Below are positions 13,364 to 23,420 of a stretch of 64,000 nt of DNA, in pieces. Under the pieces are notes generated by a model. It saw nothing but the letters and a program-made list of their open reading frames with translations, was not told where the DNA came from and searched no databases. The position numbers were made by a program, and so were the translations under genes. Within the stretch, counting starts at the first letter, position 1; each line of letters begins with the position of its first letter. Location of the stretch: assembly GCA_029783825.1 (NCBI GenBank), contig JAREIK010000385.1:1-64000 (forward strand), written 5' to 3'. The stretch comes from Sapria himalayana. Its lineage: Eukaryota; Streptophyta; Magnoliopsida; Malpighiales; Rafflesiaceae.

Positions 13364-13555
13364 ATGATACATATTTAAAGTATCATCTTCATTTTGAAAT
13401 ATGCTGATACCTAAAGATGATACTTATTCAGAGTGTCATCTTCATTTTGAAATATACTTACACATTAAGAAGAAACTTATTTAGAGTGTCATCCTATGTG
13501 TGAAATATATACCAACACATTAAGATGATACTTATTTAAAGTATCATTCTTAAAA
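13364..13555. repeat. Four 53-55-bp tandem repeats with hairpin core
   Basis: Units begin near 13364, 13417, 13470 and 13525. Each carries a GATGATAC...(A/G)TATCATC type inverted repeat around TTATTTAAA or TTATTCAGA, then TTCATTTTGAAATAT and ACATTAAG. The first and last copies keep the best hairpins (ATGATAC with GTATCAT). No gene is present. Confidence 0.8.
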
Positions 13556-13948
13556 TTAAAATTAACTTTTAGTTGGGTACTGGGTATTATTTTACCTAGC
13601 TCACAAGAAAATGATTAAAGAAATGCAAACTACTAAAAGGGACAACATGAAGGAAGTAGAAATAATAGCTTAGAATAATTTTTGATGTCTATATTTCTTG
13701 CATTGGTAATCAACTACACAAAAAATTAAGAAATGGTTAGTAGGGTTCTTTTATGTATTCTATATTTGTATCACAAGGTGCACAATATTACTTGATGAGT
13801 TATCCCATATACGAAAACATGGATTTTTGTACCTTTTTTTTTTCTATTATTAATAAAACTATGTATAAAAAAGAGAGTTTTGGACTTGAATAGTACTTTT
13901 AAAATAAAAAATCTAAAATTTAAGGCTAGTTTCAAAAATATGCCCAAA
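13556..13948. other. Intergenic AT-rich DNA
   Basis: No coding frame, RNA gene or repeat recognised. It adjoins the 3' side of the IQD remnant and might contain part of its decayed coding sequence, but I cannot align any. Confidence 0.4.
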
Positions 13949-14299
13949 CTAGTGCGTCTGGAAACAACTCACTTCTTTCATCTTTTCGTTCCTCCCTCCA
14001 TCTTTCCTACATCGAAGAACAAATGGCATTGTTGGCCTCAAGAGGACTAAACGTACAAGATCATCAAACAAATTCATCTGCGTTCTTACAATGGATTTTC
14101 TAGCTCGTGATTCATCTCGAATCTTGTCGAAGTGTTTGTCTTGGGAGCAACAAGAATGTGGTTCTTGACGTGAAGATTGAGCTCTAATAGGAGCTTCCAT
14201 GCTGTTTATAGTTGATGCCATTTATTTTTGAACAAGATAACCTCTTATCAGTGCTTGCAACTTAACCAATCCTCGTAATGCCTGTGGAGCTTTTCGAGC
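13949..14299 (-). pseudogene. IQD (IQ67-domain) calmodulin-binding protein exon, decayed
   Basis: IQD proteins bind calmodulin and act as scaffolds at microtubules and membranes. On the minus strand an acceptor-like ttgttaacag (boundary at 14299/14300) is followed by a peptide reading ARKAPQALRGLVKLQALIRG, then YLVQK. This is the typical end of the IQ67 region, which normally continues into a Met/Ala/Gln-rich helix with RAQ. Here the continuation is present (MASTINSMEAPIRAQSSRQ) but an in-frame TAA at 14222-14224 separates the two halves. Past it, an Arg/Ser-rich tail continues to a stop at 13949. The preceding exon, which should hold the first IQ motif, is not visible upstream (14300-14600). 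I infer a pseudogene fragment or a retained single exon; an error at the stop codon is the alternative. Confidence 0.7.
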
Positions 14300-15577
14300 C
14301 TGTTAACAAAATTCACCAAAAAATATTCTTTTGAAAAAGGGAGGAACATTAGATTTTGAGGCAGCCATTGCTACAGAACAGACATAATATTACTCCTCAA
14401 GTTAAAGTAAATTGGGCAGATATGATTGATTTCATTTTTCTAGCAGAATATAGATCAGCTAAAATGGAGCCATCGATGATAAACTTAAGAACATGAACAC
14501 ATGTGGGTTTTAATGGATGAGAACAAAGGGTGTTGTCTCAGGTATAGAATCTGGACGAGTTGTTAGATGAAGTAAACAGTGGAAGTGACAGCCACATTTT
14601 ATTAATATTTTTGTTTTTTTTTTTTCAATTTCAAACTAAGTGATAAGTTCGCGACATATTTGGTATGGTTATTTAAGTTTAATAAGATTTAAAATAATTT
14701 AAAATCTAATGTGAGAAGTTTTTTTGCATTTTTAATGATGAATTTTTGTAGATTTAGTAAATCACTCATAAAGTACACGTAAAAAAATAGAAGGGTATTA
14801 ATTTAAAATATTGATTCAAAATAAATCACTTCATATTAAAAAATCAAGAAAAAAAAATGTACTGTAAATAGCATTTCCCATGGTTGACTGCACGTCTGTA
14901 GAAGACTATATACAAAAGTCAAAGACAACTTTTTTACTTTCTATTTTTTTTTCATATTAGTTTCATCTTCTAAAATACTCACAAATAGAGAACTTCATGA
15001 ATACGTATAAACTATCAAGTTAAAACATTCACATGTAGAAGTAAAGTCATTTATACAAAATGACCATTTGACCAGACACATAACAATGTTTAAAAGAGAA
15101 GCTTATCTAAATGATCAACTAAACCCCTCACATAGATCTGCAAGCTCTAAAATTAGGTTTGACCTTCAATATTTCCTCGACCTAGAGAAAATAGAGGTGA
15201 GCGACGGATGCCCAGTAGAAAAATTTCAAAAAATACATAAAAAAAAAATATGTTCCACTTCTATAGCCACATATGTTATCCAATATGCCCAATAAATAGT
15301 CCAAGAATATGTTTTAAGATATCCATACATATTATATATATATATATAAAACTATACAAATTCACAAAATTATAATATATATGTGTGAGTAAGTTCTAAG
15401 AATATTCATTTTTTAATCCTCATTCTATTTTCACAAACATACATAATTTATGCATATCAATACTCCACTAGGTCATAACAAGATATATAGGGGAAAAAAC
15501 AAATCTATTAGCACTAGCCTGGCTAATGCCCCTACTCCCACAATTTGAAGACTCGAGGGAGATTTATTGTCATAACA

Positions 15578-15618
<41 letters not shown>

Positions 15619-16051
15619 TTATTCTCCAAAGTACATATCTAATCTTTGTATTAATAGATATTCTTAATAATTTTTATCATTCATGTACTTGTTAGGACAT
15701 ATAGTCTAAAAGTCACCTCATAATAGAGGTGTTAATTAGTCTCAAAAATATGTTTAGTTAGCTAACAATATTTTCCACTTATTTGAAACTTAGAAACAAA
15801 AAAAAAAAAAAAAAAAAACCTCTCGGAGTTAAAAAATAGGAAACTTGATTTTGTCCCCGACCTCTTTAAAGATAAAATTTAAAATTCAACAAAGTTCTTA
15901 ATTCATAAATTAAATTTTCTTTCAGAAATTGATTTCCTCAAAAAAAATGAAAACCATTTTTAAATTCTAAAATCAGTTTTCAAAAAAATGCGCACTATTT
16001 TTCAATTCAGAAAATTATTTCCAATAAAATGAATATTCATTTTATTTTCTT

Positions 16052-16084
<33 letters not shown>

Positions 16085-16190
16085 GAAAGATAAGGGGGTA
16101 AAGTTGAGGTTAAGATCTCGAGTAATATTATTTTAATTTATAAATATTAACCCTGAGGCCTGAGCCTGACACACATGGAGATGGAAATGG
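14300..16190. other. Intergenic region with TA microsatellites
   Basis: AT-rich DNA without a supported gene. It contains (TA)n tracts at 15579-15616 and 16058-16084 and a poly-A tract near 15800. The small frame at 15068-15295 has no recognisable motif. The last ~500 bp precede the promoter of the DUF761 gene. Confidence 0.5.
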
Positions 16191-16344
16191 AATGGAAGGA
16201 ACACTTTTAAGCAGCAAAGATATTCTTTTCTTACTGAAGAAGTCTATCGGCCACCGGAGTACGGACCGGCGTGGATTTAGAAGAAGCTTCCCCATTCAGC
16301 AGCTGCGATTACGAAGAGGGAGGGGGCGTTTCCGCCCAGTCTTC

Positions 16345-16352
16345 CACGTGTC
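16345..16352 (+). promoter_or_regulatory. G-box/ABRE (CACGTGTC)
   Basis: CACGTG at 16345-16350, extended to ACGTGTC (16346-16352), lies about 150 bp upstream of the TATA box. This is the core bound by plant bZIP and bHLH factors and an abscisic-acid response type element. Its position fits a functional site, but use is inferred. Confidence 0.5.
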
Positions 16353-16495
16353 TAGCCAACTGGCCGAGTCGCTCTCACCTTTATCTTTTGGAGTTGCTTC
16401 TCTTAACCCTCACTCTTCTTCCAATGTCCTCTTTTACGTCGATGTCACCATATGAGATGAATGGGAAATGCTCGGCAGTCGGCACCGAAGCTTGT

Positions 16496-16503
16496 TATAT
16501 AAA
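16496..16503 (+). promoter_or_regulatory. TATA box of the DUF761 gene
   Basis: TATATAAA at 16496-16503, followed by a CT/CA-rich start region (16505-16540). It predicts transcription from about 16528-16535 and a 5' leader of roughly 110 nt before the ATG at 16641. Confidence 0.65.
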
Positions 16504-16640
16504 GCTCACTCTTGCTCAATGCTTGTCCATGCTCTACCAAAGCACTGTCCGTCATCGTCTGCCATCAACCAGCACCTACTCTGGCTCTGGCTGAGATATT
16601 TTATCAAAACAGTCACAGACAAACAGATCACACGGAGGAG

Positions 16641-17252
16641 ATGAAGACGAGAACGACAGGATTCTTCAAGTGGATTATATCGGCCGTGCTTTCCATCGTC
16701 AAGTCAAAAAAACTGGCTGTGAAGCGTAGAGCAAATTCCTGGCGAACTCGGCTATTACTGTTCTCCTTATTGAGGAACAAGAAGCTCCTGCTGAGCTCTC
16801 TATCTCACAAACTGCAAGCTCTTGCTGGCCACCACGACAATCTGTTGACCGACCTCGGTGAGGAAGTAGAGGGTGGGTCCAGCTGCAAGGCTATGATCCA
16901 GACTACGACCAACGGCATGCAGCGGAATGCCAGCGCACGGGAAATCGTGGGAGATGGTGAGCTAGAGGACGGGAATTGTGACGACGACGACGAAGACGAC
17001 AAGTACCCAGACCTGACCCACACATTATTCGACTCGGAGATAGACGGGGGCTACGGAGATGACGAGGACGCTGGGTCGTCCGTCATAGAGTTGGTGAAAA
17101 ACTCCAAGGCGCAGGAGGGAGTGGAGTTTGTCCTGGAAGACGAGATAGACAGAGTTGCCGACTTGTTCATCAGGCGATTTCATCGCCAGATGTGGGTTCA
17201 GAAGCAGCTATCTTTTAAGAGGTACCGAGACATGCTTCAGCGAGGCACCTGA
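16641..17252 (+). CDS. DUF761 (cotton-fibre-expressed) family protein
   Basis: Intact single-exon gene of 203 codons. The frame is open further upstream to 16512, but the ATG at 16641 is the better start: it follows a leader of ~110 nt after the TATA box, and the family usually starts with a short basic, hydrophobic N-terminus, seen here (residues 5-20 hydrophobic with Lys/Arg after). Residues ~20-60 are rich in Lys, Arg and Leu. Residues ~105-140 form a strongly acidic stretch (DDDDEDD; GDDEDAG). The C-terminal ~50 residues are the DUF761 signature: SSVIELVKNSKAQEG, then EDEIDRVADLFIRRFHRQM and a QKQLSFKRYRDML tail. The biochemical role of the family is unknown; members are small plant-specific proteins often expressed in growing or stressed tissue. 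No intron is needed. Downstream DNA shows no canonical AATAAA within 150 bp. Confidence 0.9.
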   Translation: MKTRTTGFFKWIISAVLSIVKSKKLAVKRRANSWRTRLLLFSLLRNKKLLLSSLSHKLQALAGHHDNLLTDLGEEVEGGSSCKAMIQTTTNGMQRNASAREIVGDGELEDGNCDDDDEDDKYPDLTHTLFDSEIDGGYGDDEDAGSSVIELVKNSKAQEGVEFVLEDEIDRVADLFIRRFHRQMWVQKQLSFKRYRDMLQRGT

Positions 17253-18036
17253 GCATGGCAGCAGAAGGAAAGCTCATATGGAGATGATTCTACATCAGGC
17301 TGAATACAGTTCTTGCTGCTTCCTGTTCTCTCTCTGATATATATATCCCTACTGCAAGCAAGTGGCATGCCACGTTCCTCCTGGTTCAGGTCGGGCTTAT
17401 GAGGCTCAGGATGCAATTTGATTCCCCCGTTCGATTATTCTTTTAATTGTCGCACCATGGTCGCCGTGCCTGTGCTACCCAACCCCCCGACTCACGATCC
17501 TCTTAACAGTATGAATTTCATTTTTTTTACAATTATTATTATTATTATTATTATTGAGCTAATATATAAACACTAAATAATGATTGCATAAAAAAAATAA
17601 TAAATCAGAACGAGAAATATATATAGATGTTGGCCAAAAAAAAAAAAAAATTAATTTAAGAGATAAGTATGCGCGGAAGAAAAATAAATTATTTGATTTA
17701 AAATATAAACTTAAACCTTACTGCTACTTTATTAAACCTTAATCAAACTTTTAAATGATTTAAACATTGTAATATAAACTTAAAATGGAGTTGTAGTGTA
17801 ATGCTATGGTTTTTAAATATTAATGAGCTAATTTTAATTGTCTATCTAATATATTGTGTATTATTCATTTCATCCTTGATCAATACTATGAAAATATGTA
17901 ATTATGATTTTCATTTTTTTTATTTTTATTTCATTAAATATTATAGTTAATTGTTAAATTTTAATTTTAATACATATTTGTATCTATTAAAATCTCATTA
18001 TAAATTAACTTTCATCTTTTCATTATTACATTATAA
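17253..18036. other. 3' flank of the DUF761 gene and AT-rich spacer
   Basis: Contains the 3' untranslated region and then AT-rich DNA with an (ATT)n microsatellite at 17531-17556. No other gene is recognised. Confidence 0.5.
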
Positions 18037-18044
18037 GCTATCGA

Positions 18045-18528
18045 TAGGGGTGTAACTGAGCCGAATTATCAAAGGCTCGGGTTCAGCTCGAAAATTTTTG
18101 GAAGGGCTCGGATTCGGTTCGAGTTCCTTAATTTTTTAAAATCTAGGCTCGAGCTCGAGATCGGCTCGAGCTCGAGTTCGGCTCGAGATCATCAAGATTG
18201 AGCTCAACCCGAGCTCATTCGTTTGCGTGCTCGATTATAAGCTCGTTTGCAAGCTCAGTGAGGAATTCGTTTGTGAGCAAGTTTGCGAGCTCGGTACAGA
18301 GTTCGTTTGTGAGCTCGGTAAGGAGCCTGTTCGCGAGCTGACGAACGAGCCCGTTCGCAAACTTTTATGAGCTAAACTTAAGGAAGCTTAGGTTCGGCTC
18401 GTTTAACTTACGAGCCTAAAAATGGAGTTTGAGCTCAGCTCGTTTAACTCAACAAACAAATTCAAACGAGCTTTTATCGATCCGAGCTCCAAACGAATCA
18501 CGAACCATTTGGTTCGGTTATACCCCTA
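18045..18528. mobile_element. hAT-type MITE, 484 bp, with perfect target duplication
   Basis: Ends are TAGGGGTGTAACTGAGCC (left) and, on the minus strand, TAGGGGTATAACCGAACC (right). Both are flanked by the octamer gctatcga (18037-18044 and 18529-18536), an exact 8-bp target duplication as hAT transposases make. The interior is packed with CTCGAG/GAGCTCG motifs and has no coding capacity; the frame at 18429-18713 simply runs through the right end. The intact duplication suggests a fairly recent insertion. Confidence 0.9.
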
Positions 18529-18536
18529 GCTATCGA

Positions 18537-19227
18537 GTTGAAGTTGAATTGCATTTTTTTTTCATCATATTTGCACTAGATGAAGTTGCAGAAGCTCTGA
18601 GGAGTAGGCTGCACTCAATGCACGAGAAAATGCTTAACTCCTCGAGTAATTCTTTATTGCATGATGATGAAGAGTATCATTGGAACTGGAGTCAGAGAAG
18701 GTGGAAGAATTAAATTCAGAAGAAATATGACAATTAAATACTTGGGTTCACCTGTATCAAATATTTTACTCATTGAAATATCCTATCCCTCTTTTGTTCA
18801 GCACACTACAGAGAGACTCAAAGCCTAATTCCATCAATAGTTGTGATGCTTTGTGCCTACCTGTATCAAATATTTTTCTTGCATAGAGGAGTGTGATGAT
18901 GTTTGGGTGCACCTTGAGCTTTTCCGTTGCGTGGATCTCTTTTATGGCAAGTGTCAGTGATTATTGCTTGGTGCACATCATCATGCTTTAACTCATACAG
19001 TTTTGTTGCATGAGTGCCATCTCTGACTAAAATAAACAATGGGAAATCTTCCTCCATCAACGCAGCTGCCTTCCAGACCTGTAGATTCCATATGTGTGAG
19101 GGTTCTGAGCATCCACCTAGCTAAATAATCTAACATTTTTAGGATGCAACATCACAACAAAAAGAATCAAGCACTACATTGAAGATATGAAGTCTCGAGT
19201 TTTTTATTTCCAAATTACCACATTTAT
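18537..19227. other. Spacer with an unrecognised minus-strand frame
   Basis: Moderately GC-balanced sequence between the MITE and the copia element. A minus-strand frame from about 19080 to 18866 reads through without stops and includes a hydrophobic-acidic stretch (EEDFPLFILVRDGTHATKLYE) and a His-rich tail. On the plus strand 18580-18713 a frame ends in an acidic/aromatic tail (DDEEYHWNWSQRRW). I recognise neither. Either could be a gene remnant cut by the insertions on both sides. Confidence 0.3.
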
Positions 19228-19585
19228 TGATAATGGGCCACACCCTTGTGTTTGATGCATTTGGGATCTACATCACTTATGGCAATAATACTGTGTATGC
19301 TTACATAGTGGCCTGAATGAAATGTTCTTTTGCCATGTCATAAATGAAAGTGTATCTGGTTACTCATTTTTAATAAAATGGCTTTTAACTCTTATTGTTT
19401 TTTAATACGGATATATAAGCATTGATTTTATTTTTGTTTTTTGAGTGAATGTCATTTTTTAAATTGGATTTTACTGTGCTTGTTCTCTCTCCCTGGTGAT
19501 CTTCTTCTCGTGATTTATATTCATCTTTACTTTCTGATGTTCTGTAATCCTTGCTGAATCAAGGAACTATTATTTGAATACAACA
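19228..19585 (+). repeat. 5' LTR of the copia element
   Basis: 358 bp, TG...CA, aligns end to end with 23049-23420. The two share a poly-pyrimidine segment CTTGTTCTCTCTCCCTG and the end CAAGGAACTAT(T/A)AT(T/C)TGAATACAACA. Differences include TTC repeats present only in the 3' copy. Confidence 0.9.
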
Positions 19586-19587
19586 TT

Positions 19588-19599
19588 TGATATCAGAGC
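19588..19599 (+). other. Primer-binding site (initiator Met-tRNA type)
   Basis: TGATATCAGAGC, two bases after the LTR, differs at one position from TGGTATCAGAGC, the complement of the 3' end of plant initiator Met-tRNA used by most plant copia elements. Confidence 0.8.
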
Positions 19600-19827
19600 C
19601 TCGTTTTAATTTGAGATTGAAGATTATTTTGAAATGATTGTTCAAAAATCTTCTCCAGATCAAATGTTCTCAAGTTTCTAAATAGACCTAAATGGATATT
19701 CACAGATCTGTTAGATATAGTATAGATATATTTAGGTCTAGAAGTTTTGTGTTAAATAGTCACTAAATTTTATAAGATCCCTAAATTTTGTGCTCAACTT
19801 TTTTAAAGATTTTTGAATAGAATCATT

Positions 19828-20990
19828 ATGACAACCACACATATGAGTTCCTCAAGCTCAGGGTCAATCCCTATACATCTGTTTGATGGAGAAAACTTCA
19901 ATTACTAGTTTGTTAAAATGAAAATATTATTCATATTGTAAGATATATGGGAACTTGTAGATACTAGTTACAAAAATCAAAAAAACTTCTCTTCTTTGGA
20001 ACAAAAAGAGGTGTTAAAGGAATGAGAATTAAGAAAATTTAATGCAAAGCATTACTGTTCATCCAACAGGGTGTTAGTAATGTCATTTCCCCCCAACTGT
20101 TGGGTTGTACCGAAGGTAAAAAGGCCCGGGATCTTCTTAAGGAAGAATTCTAGAGAGATAAAAAATCACGAGGATCTCTTATTCATCCTTTAAGAAGAGA
20201 TTTTGAGAATCCATGGATAAATTTGAATGGCTGATAAATTCATGGTGAACACATTACAGAAATTACAATGGTAGAGAAACTGCTTATATGCATGCCAAAT
20301 AAATTTGACCCCATTGTTACAATTATAGAGGAAACGAAGGACTTGTCTGAATTGAAAACTTAATAAGTCCTGAGTTCACTGAATTCTTATGAGAGCATAC
20401 TGCCGAATCAGTCATACAATCAAGATGGGAGACACAAAGTGTAAAGGGAGATAATCAGGTAAAATAAATTCAAAACAAAAAGAAGATATCCAGGTATGTT
20501 TCTAAAAATAAGTCTAGAGATAGAATAGAAGTCATGCATCTTCTTTATCCTAATATAAACCTCTAGGGGGTTCACATATCTCTTGCAACATATGCAAGAG
20601 AATCAACCACACTAAGAAAGAGTGTTGATTCAGAACCAAGTACCAATGCCTAAACTGTAAAAAGTTTGTGCACCTTTCTAAAAACTGTAGGTTGAAGCAC
20701 ATTCAATATGCTAGTTGTGTAGAGGAAGTACCCTCTACTAAACATATATTATATGTGTCAGAAACCAAAAATAATTCATTTTCAAATGCATGGTTTCGAG
20801 ATAGTGGTTGTTCAAACCACATGTCTGGAAATCATAATATATTTGTGAATATATAGCCATTAGTAAATTCTCAAGTCAAGCTAGGAAATGATGACTTTGT
20901 CCAAGCAAACGCAAAGAGAAAAGTCACTATTTTCAACTCCATGGGAGATAAGGTCATAAGTGATATTCTGCTGGTTCTAGTATTAGACCA
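19828..20990 (+). pseudogene. copia gag and protease remnant
   Basis: Reading starts at the ATG at 19828 with a Ser-rich segment, then LFDGENFN and KMKILF, typical of copia gag, with a stop inside. Two CCHC zinc knuckles lie in the same frame: CNICKRINHTKKEC (from 20584) and CLNCKKFVHLSKNC (from 20647). The aspartic-protease active-site region WFRDSGCSNHMSG follows, with the catalytic Asp codon at 20800-20802. Stops between these blocks make the product inactive. Confidence 0.85.
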
Positions 20991-21007
20991 GAATCTCCTC
21001 ATAAGTG

Positions 21008-21200
21008 ATACTATTGGGTAGAAGCTATAAATATAGTAGTCTACCTGCTCAATAGATGCCTAACTAGGGTATTAAAGAATCTCACTCTATTGCAGGCTTG
21101 GAGTAGGAGAAAACTTAATGTAAAATACTTAAAAGTATTTGAGAGTGTCTATTATTCTCACATATTGAACTCAAGAGTGTCTATTATTCTTAGATACAAT
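21008..21200 (+). pseudogene. copia integrase C-terminal fragment
   Basis: The translation shows EAINIVVYLLNRCLT then LQAWSRRK and VKYLKVFESVYY, which is the region downstream of the integrase catalytic core. Only ~20 bases separate it from the protease part (LDQNLL, ~20990), so the zinc-binding and DDE core regions have been deleted. Confidence 0.8.
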
Positions 21201-21544
21201 CTGCAATCCAAGGATTACAGTCTATATTCACTAGAAATAAAAATATTTTTGGTGATCAAAGTGTAATCATTGATGTGAATACTAAATGGGATGACAATAT
21301 GTAAAATTCAGGTGTGTAAAATATCATCATACAAGGCTGAAATTTAGAATCTTCCACAAATGATAACAATGAAAGCAAGCCAACGTATGTTCTGAGTTCT
21401 CATTGTGAGTCTAAGTTAGACATAGAAGAACATGATAATATTGTTATACCAGTCAAGAATAAGTCATTATAAGAGATATACCAACGATGAAATTACTCCT
21501 CAGTTGAGCCCATCAACTATGAAGTGACAGTAAAACATCAAGTA

Positions 21545-22500
21545 TGAATTGATGTACTGAAGGCAGAAATGTCTATCATAAAGAAAAACCACTCTTGGTC
21601 ATTAGTAGATTTACCCCAAAATAAATAAATTATTGGAGTTAAATGGTTGTTTAAAGTTAAGAGTCAACCAAATAGTAATCAGCCTATATACAAGGTTAGA
21701 TTAGTGGCCAAGGGTTATTATCAAAGGGCTGGCACAGATTATTTCAAAACTTTTGCTCAAGTATCAAGATTATAAACTGAGATTCTTAATAGTCTTAGTT
21801 GGACAGAAAGGTTGGGCTCTATTCCAACTTGGCATAAAATATGCATTCTTAAATAGTATTATGAAGGAAGAGATTTATGTAGAATAACCCATTGGGTTTG
21901 TAAAACAAGTGGCTGAGCACTGTGTTTATAAATTTAATAAGGCTTTCTATGAGTTGAAACAAGTTCACTGTGCTTGGTATCAATAAATAAACACATACTT
22001 ACTGAATAAAAGATTCAAACGAAGTATGTATAAGCCAACACTATATATTAAAAGAGAGAAAATTCTAGAATATTTATTGTGTCAATCTATGTAGATGAAA
22101 TAATCAATATAAGTAACAAATCTGAATTGGTTGAAGCCTTTAGATATGACATGCGAGATAAATATGAAATATCAGATATAGGCTCACTAAACTACTTCTT
22201 AGGACTTGAAATTTCTCAAAACTCAAGTGGTGTGTCAGTATGTCAAACCAAGTATATTTAGTTAATGCTGAAAAATTATGGTATGAATGACTATAAACTA
22301 GTTTTGACACCATTAACTATAAATTAAAAGTTAATTTCTACCCAAGGTAGAATAATTGATGGTAAATCTTATAGAAGTCCAATTGGTAGATTATTGTATG
22401 CATCAGCCACATGACCTAATATAGTGTATGCATTGCATCTTTTGTCTAGATTTATGTATGCATCTAACCATATATATCTTAGTGCTACTAAATGAATCTC
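21545..22500 (+). pseudogene. copia reverse transcriptase remnant
   Basis: Begins with the copia RT N-terminus (SWSLVDLP, IGVKWLFKVK, VRLVAKGYYQ, DYFKTFAQV). The catalytic motif at 22088-22099 reads YVDE instead of YVDD. The fingers/palm region continues with YEISDIGSLNYFLGLEI and PNIVYALHLLSRF. At least five stops and frameshifts occur. Confidence 0.85.
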
Positions 22501-22559
22501 TTAAGGTATCTTAAAAGGATCTTAGATTTATGACTAAAATATTCTAGAATTAAATACAC

Positions 22560-22995
22560 TAAAATAACTAGTTATTGTGATAATGACCAAGAGGGATGTC
22601 CAAAAGACTATCGAAACACTCTTGGATATATCTTTACTAAAGGAACTATGGCTGTATCTTGGTCATTCAAGAAACAATCCATAGTTGTACTACCTACTAT
22701 TGAAGCTGAATATGTTTCTGCTTTATTAGCAACCTCACATGTATTTTGGATGAGAAAATTACTGACTGATTTAGATGAATCCTTAAAAGAGCCAACTAAT
22801 ATATTATGTGACAATTAGTCCACTACATACATAGCTAATAATGCTGTAATGCATAACAGAACAAAACATATATGGCTTAAGTGCATTTTATTAAAGACAC
22901 AATTGAAACTAATAAAATAAAGTTGATTTTTTGTCGATCTGGAGAGCAGCTGGCTGATATCTTCGCCAAGTCATTGCCTAAAGAAAAACTAGTCT
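22560..22995 (+). pseudogene. copia RNase H remnant
   Basis: Includes SWSFKKQSIVVLPTIEAEYV (near 22655-22715), the usual copia RNase H signature, then NRTKHIWLKCIL and a final LADIFAKSLPK in another frame. A stop follows the CDN motif. The open minus-strand frame at 22608-22814 is a shadow of this conserved stretch. Confidence 0.85.
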
Positions 22996-23032
22996 ACCTA
23001 ACAGAAAAACTATGACTTGAACCAATCATATC

Positions 23033-23047
23033 AAATGGGGAAGAATA
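23033..23047 (+). other. Polypurine tract
   Basis: Purine-rich AAATGGGGAAGAATA immediately before the 3' LTR, in the position where plus-strand DNA synthesis is primed. Confidence 0.65.
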
Positions 23048-23048
23048 T

Positions 23049-23420
23049 TGATAATGGGATACAACCTTGTGTTTGATGCATTTGGGCTCTACATCACGTA
23101 TGACTACAGTACTATGTATGCTTACATTATGGCCCGAATGAAACATTTTGTCTTCTGCCACATCATAAATGAAAGTGCACCTGGTTACTTGTTTTTAATA
23201 AAGCATCTTTGGACTCTTACCATTTTTTAATATGAATATATAAGCATTGTTTTTATTTTTGTTTTTTGAGTGAATGTCATTTTTTAGCATTGGATTTTAC
23301 TGGGCTTGTTCTCTCTCCCTGACAATCTTCTTCTTCTTCTTCTCATGATTTCTCTTCATCTTTATCTTTTGATATTCTATAATCCTTGTCGAATCAAGGA
23401 ACTATAATCTGAATACAACA
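23049..23420 (+). repeat. 3' LTR of the copia element
   Basis: 372 bp partner of 19228-19585. It is longer mainly because of extra TTC repeats near 23330. The host DNA resumes at 23421. Confidence 0.9.

Larger units (their letters stand above)
19228..23420 (+). mobile_element. Ty1/copia LTR retrotransposon, complete ends but decayed
   Basis: A full-length but dead element. Two LTRs (19228-19585, 23049-23420) begin TGATAATGGG and end TACAACA. A primer-binding site follows the 5' LTR and a purine tract precedes the 3' LTR. Between them, on the plus strand and in copia order, are pieces of gag, protease, the integrase C-terminus, reverse transcriptase and RNase H. Many stop codons and frameshifts break the frames, and the integrase catalytic core is deleted. 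The LTRs differ at many positions (by eye roughly four in five match), so the insertion is old. I could not find a matching 5-bp target duplication. Confidence 0.9.

Noticed and set aside
13364..13555. CRISPR-like array
   Set aside because: Repeats are contiguous with no unique spacers and the genome is eukaryotic.
16192..16594. Two plus-strand frames upstream of the DUF761 gene
   Set aside because: They overlap each other and the TATA box; no recognisable protein; region behaves as promoter.
16805..17023. Minus-strand frame inside the DUF761 gene
   Set aside because: Shadow of the GAC-rich acidic codons.
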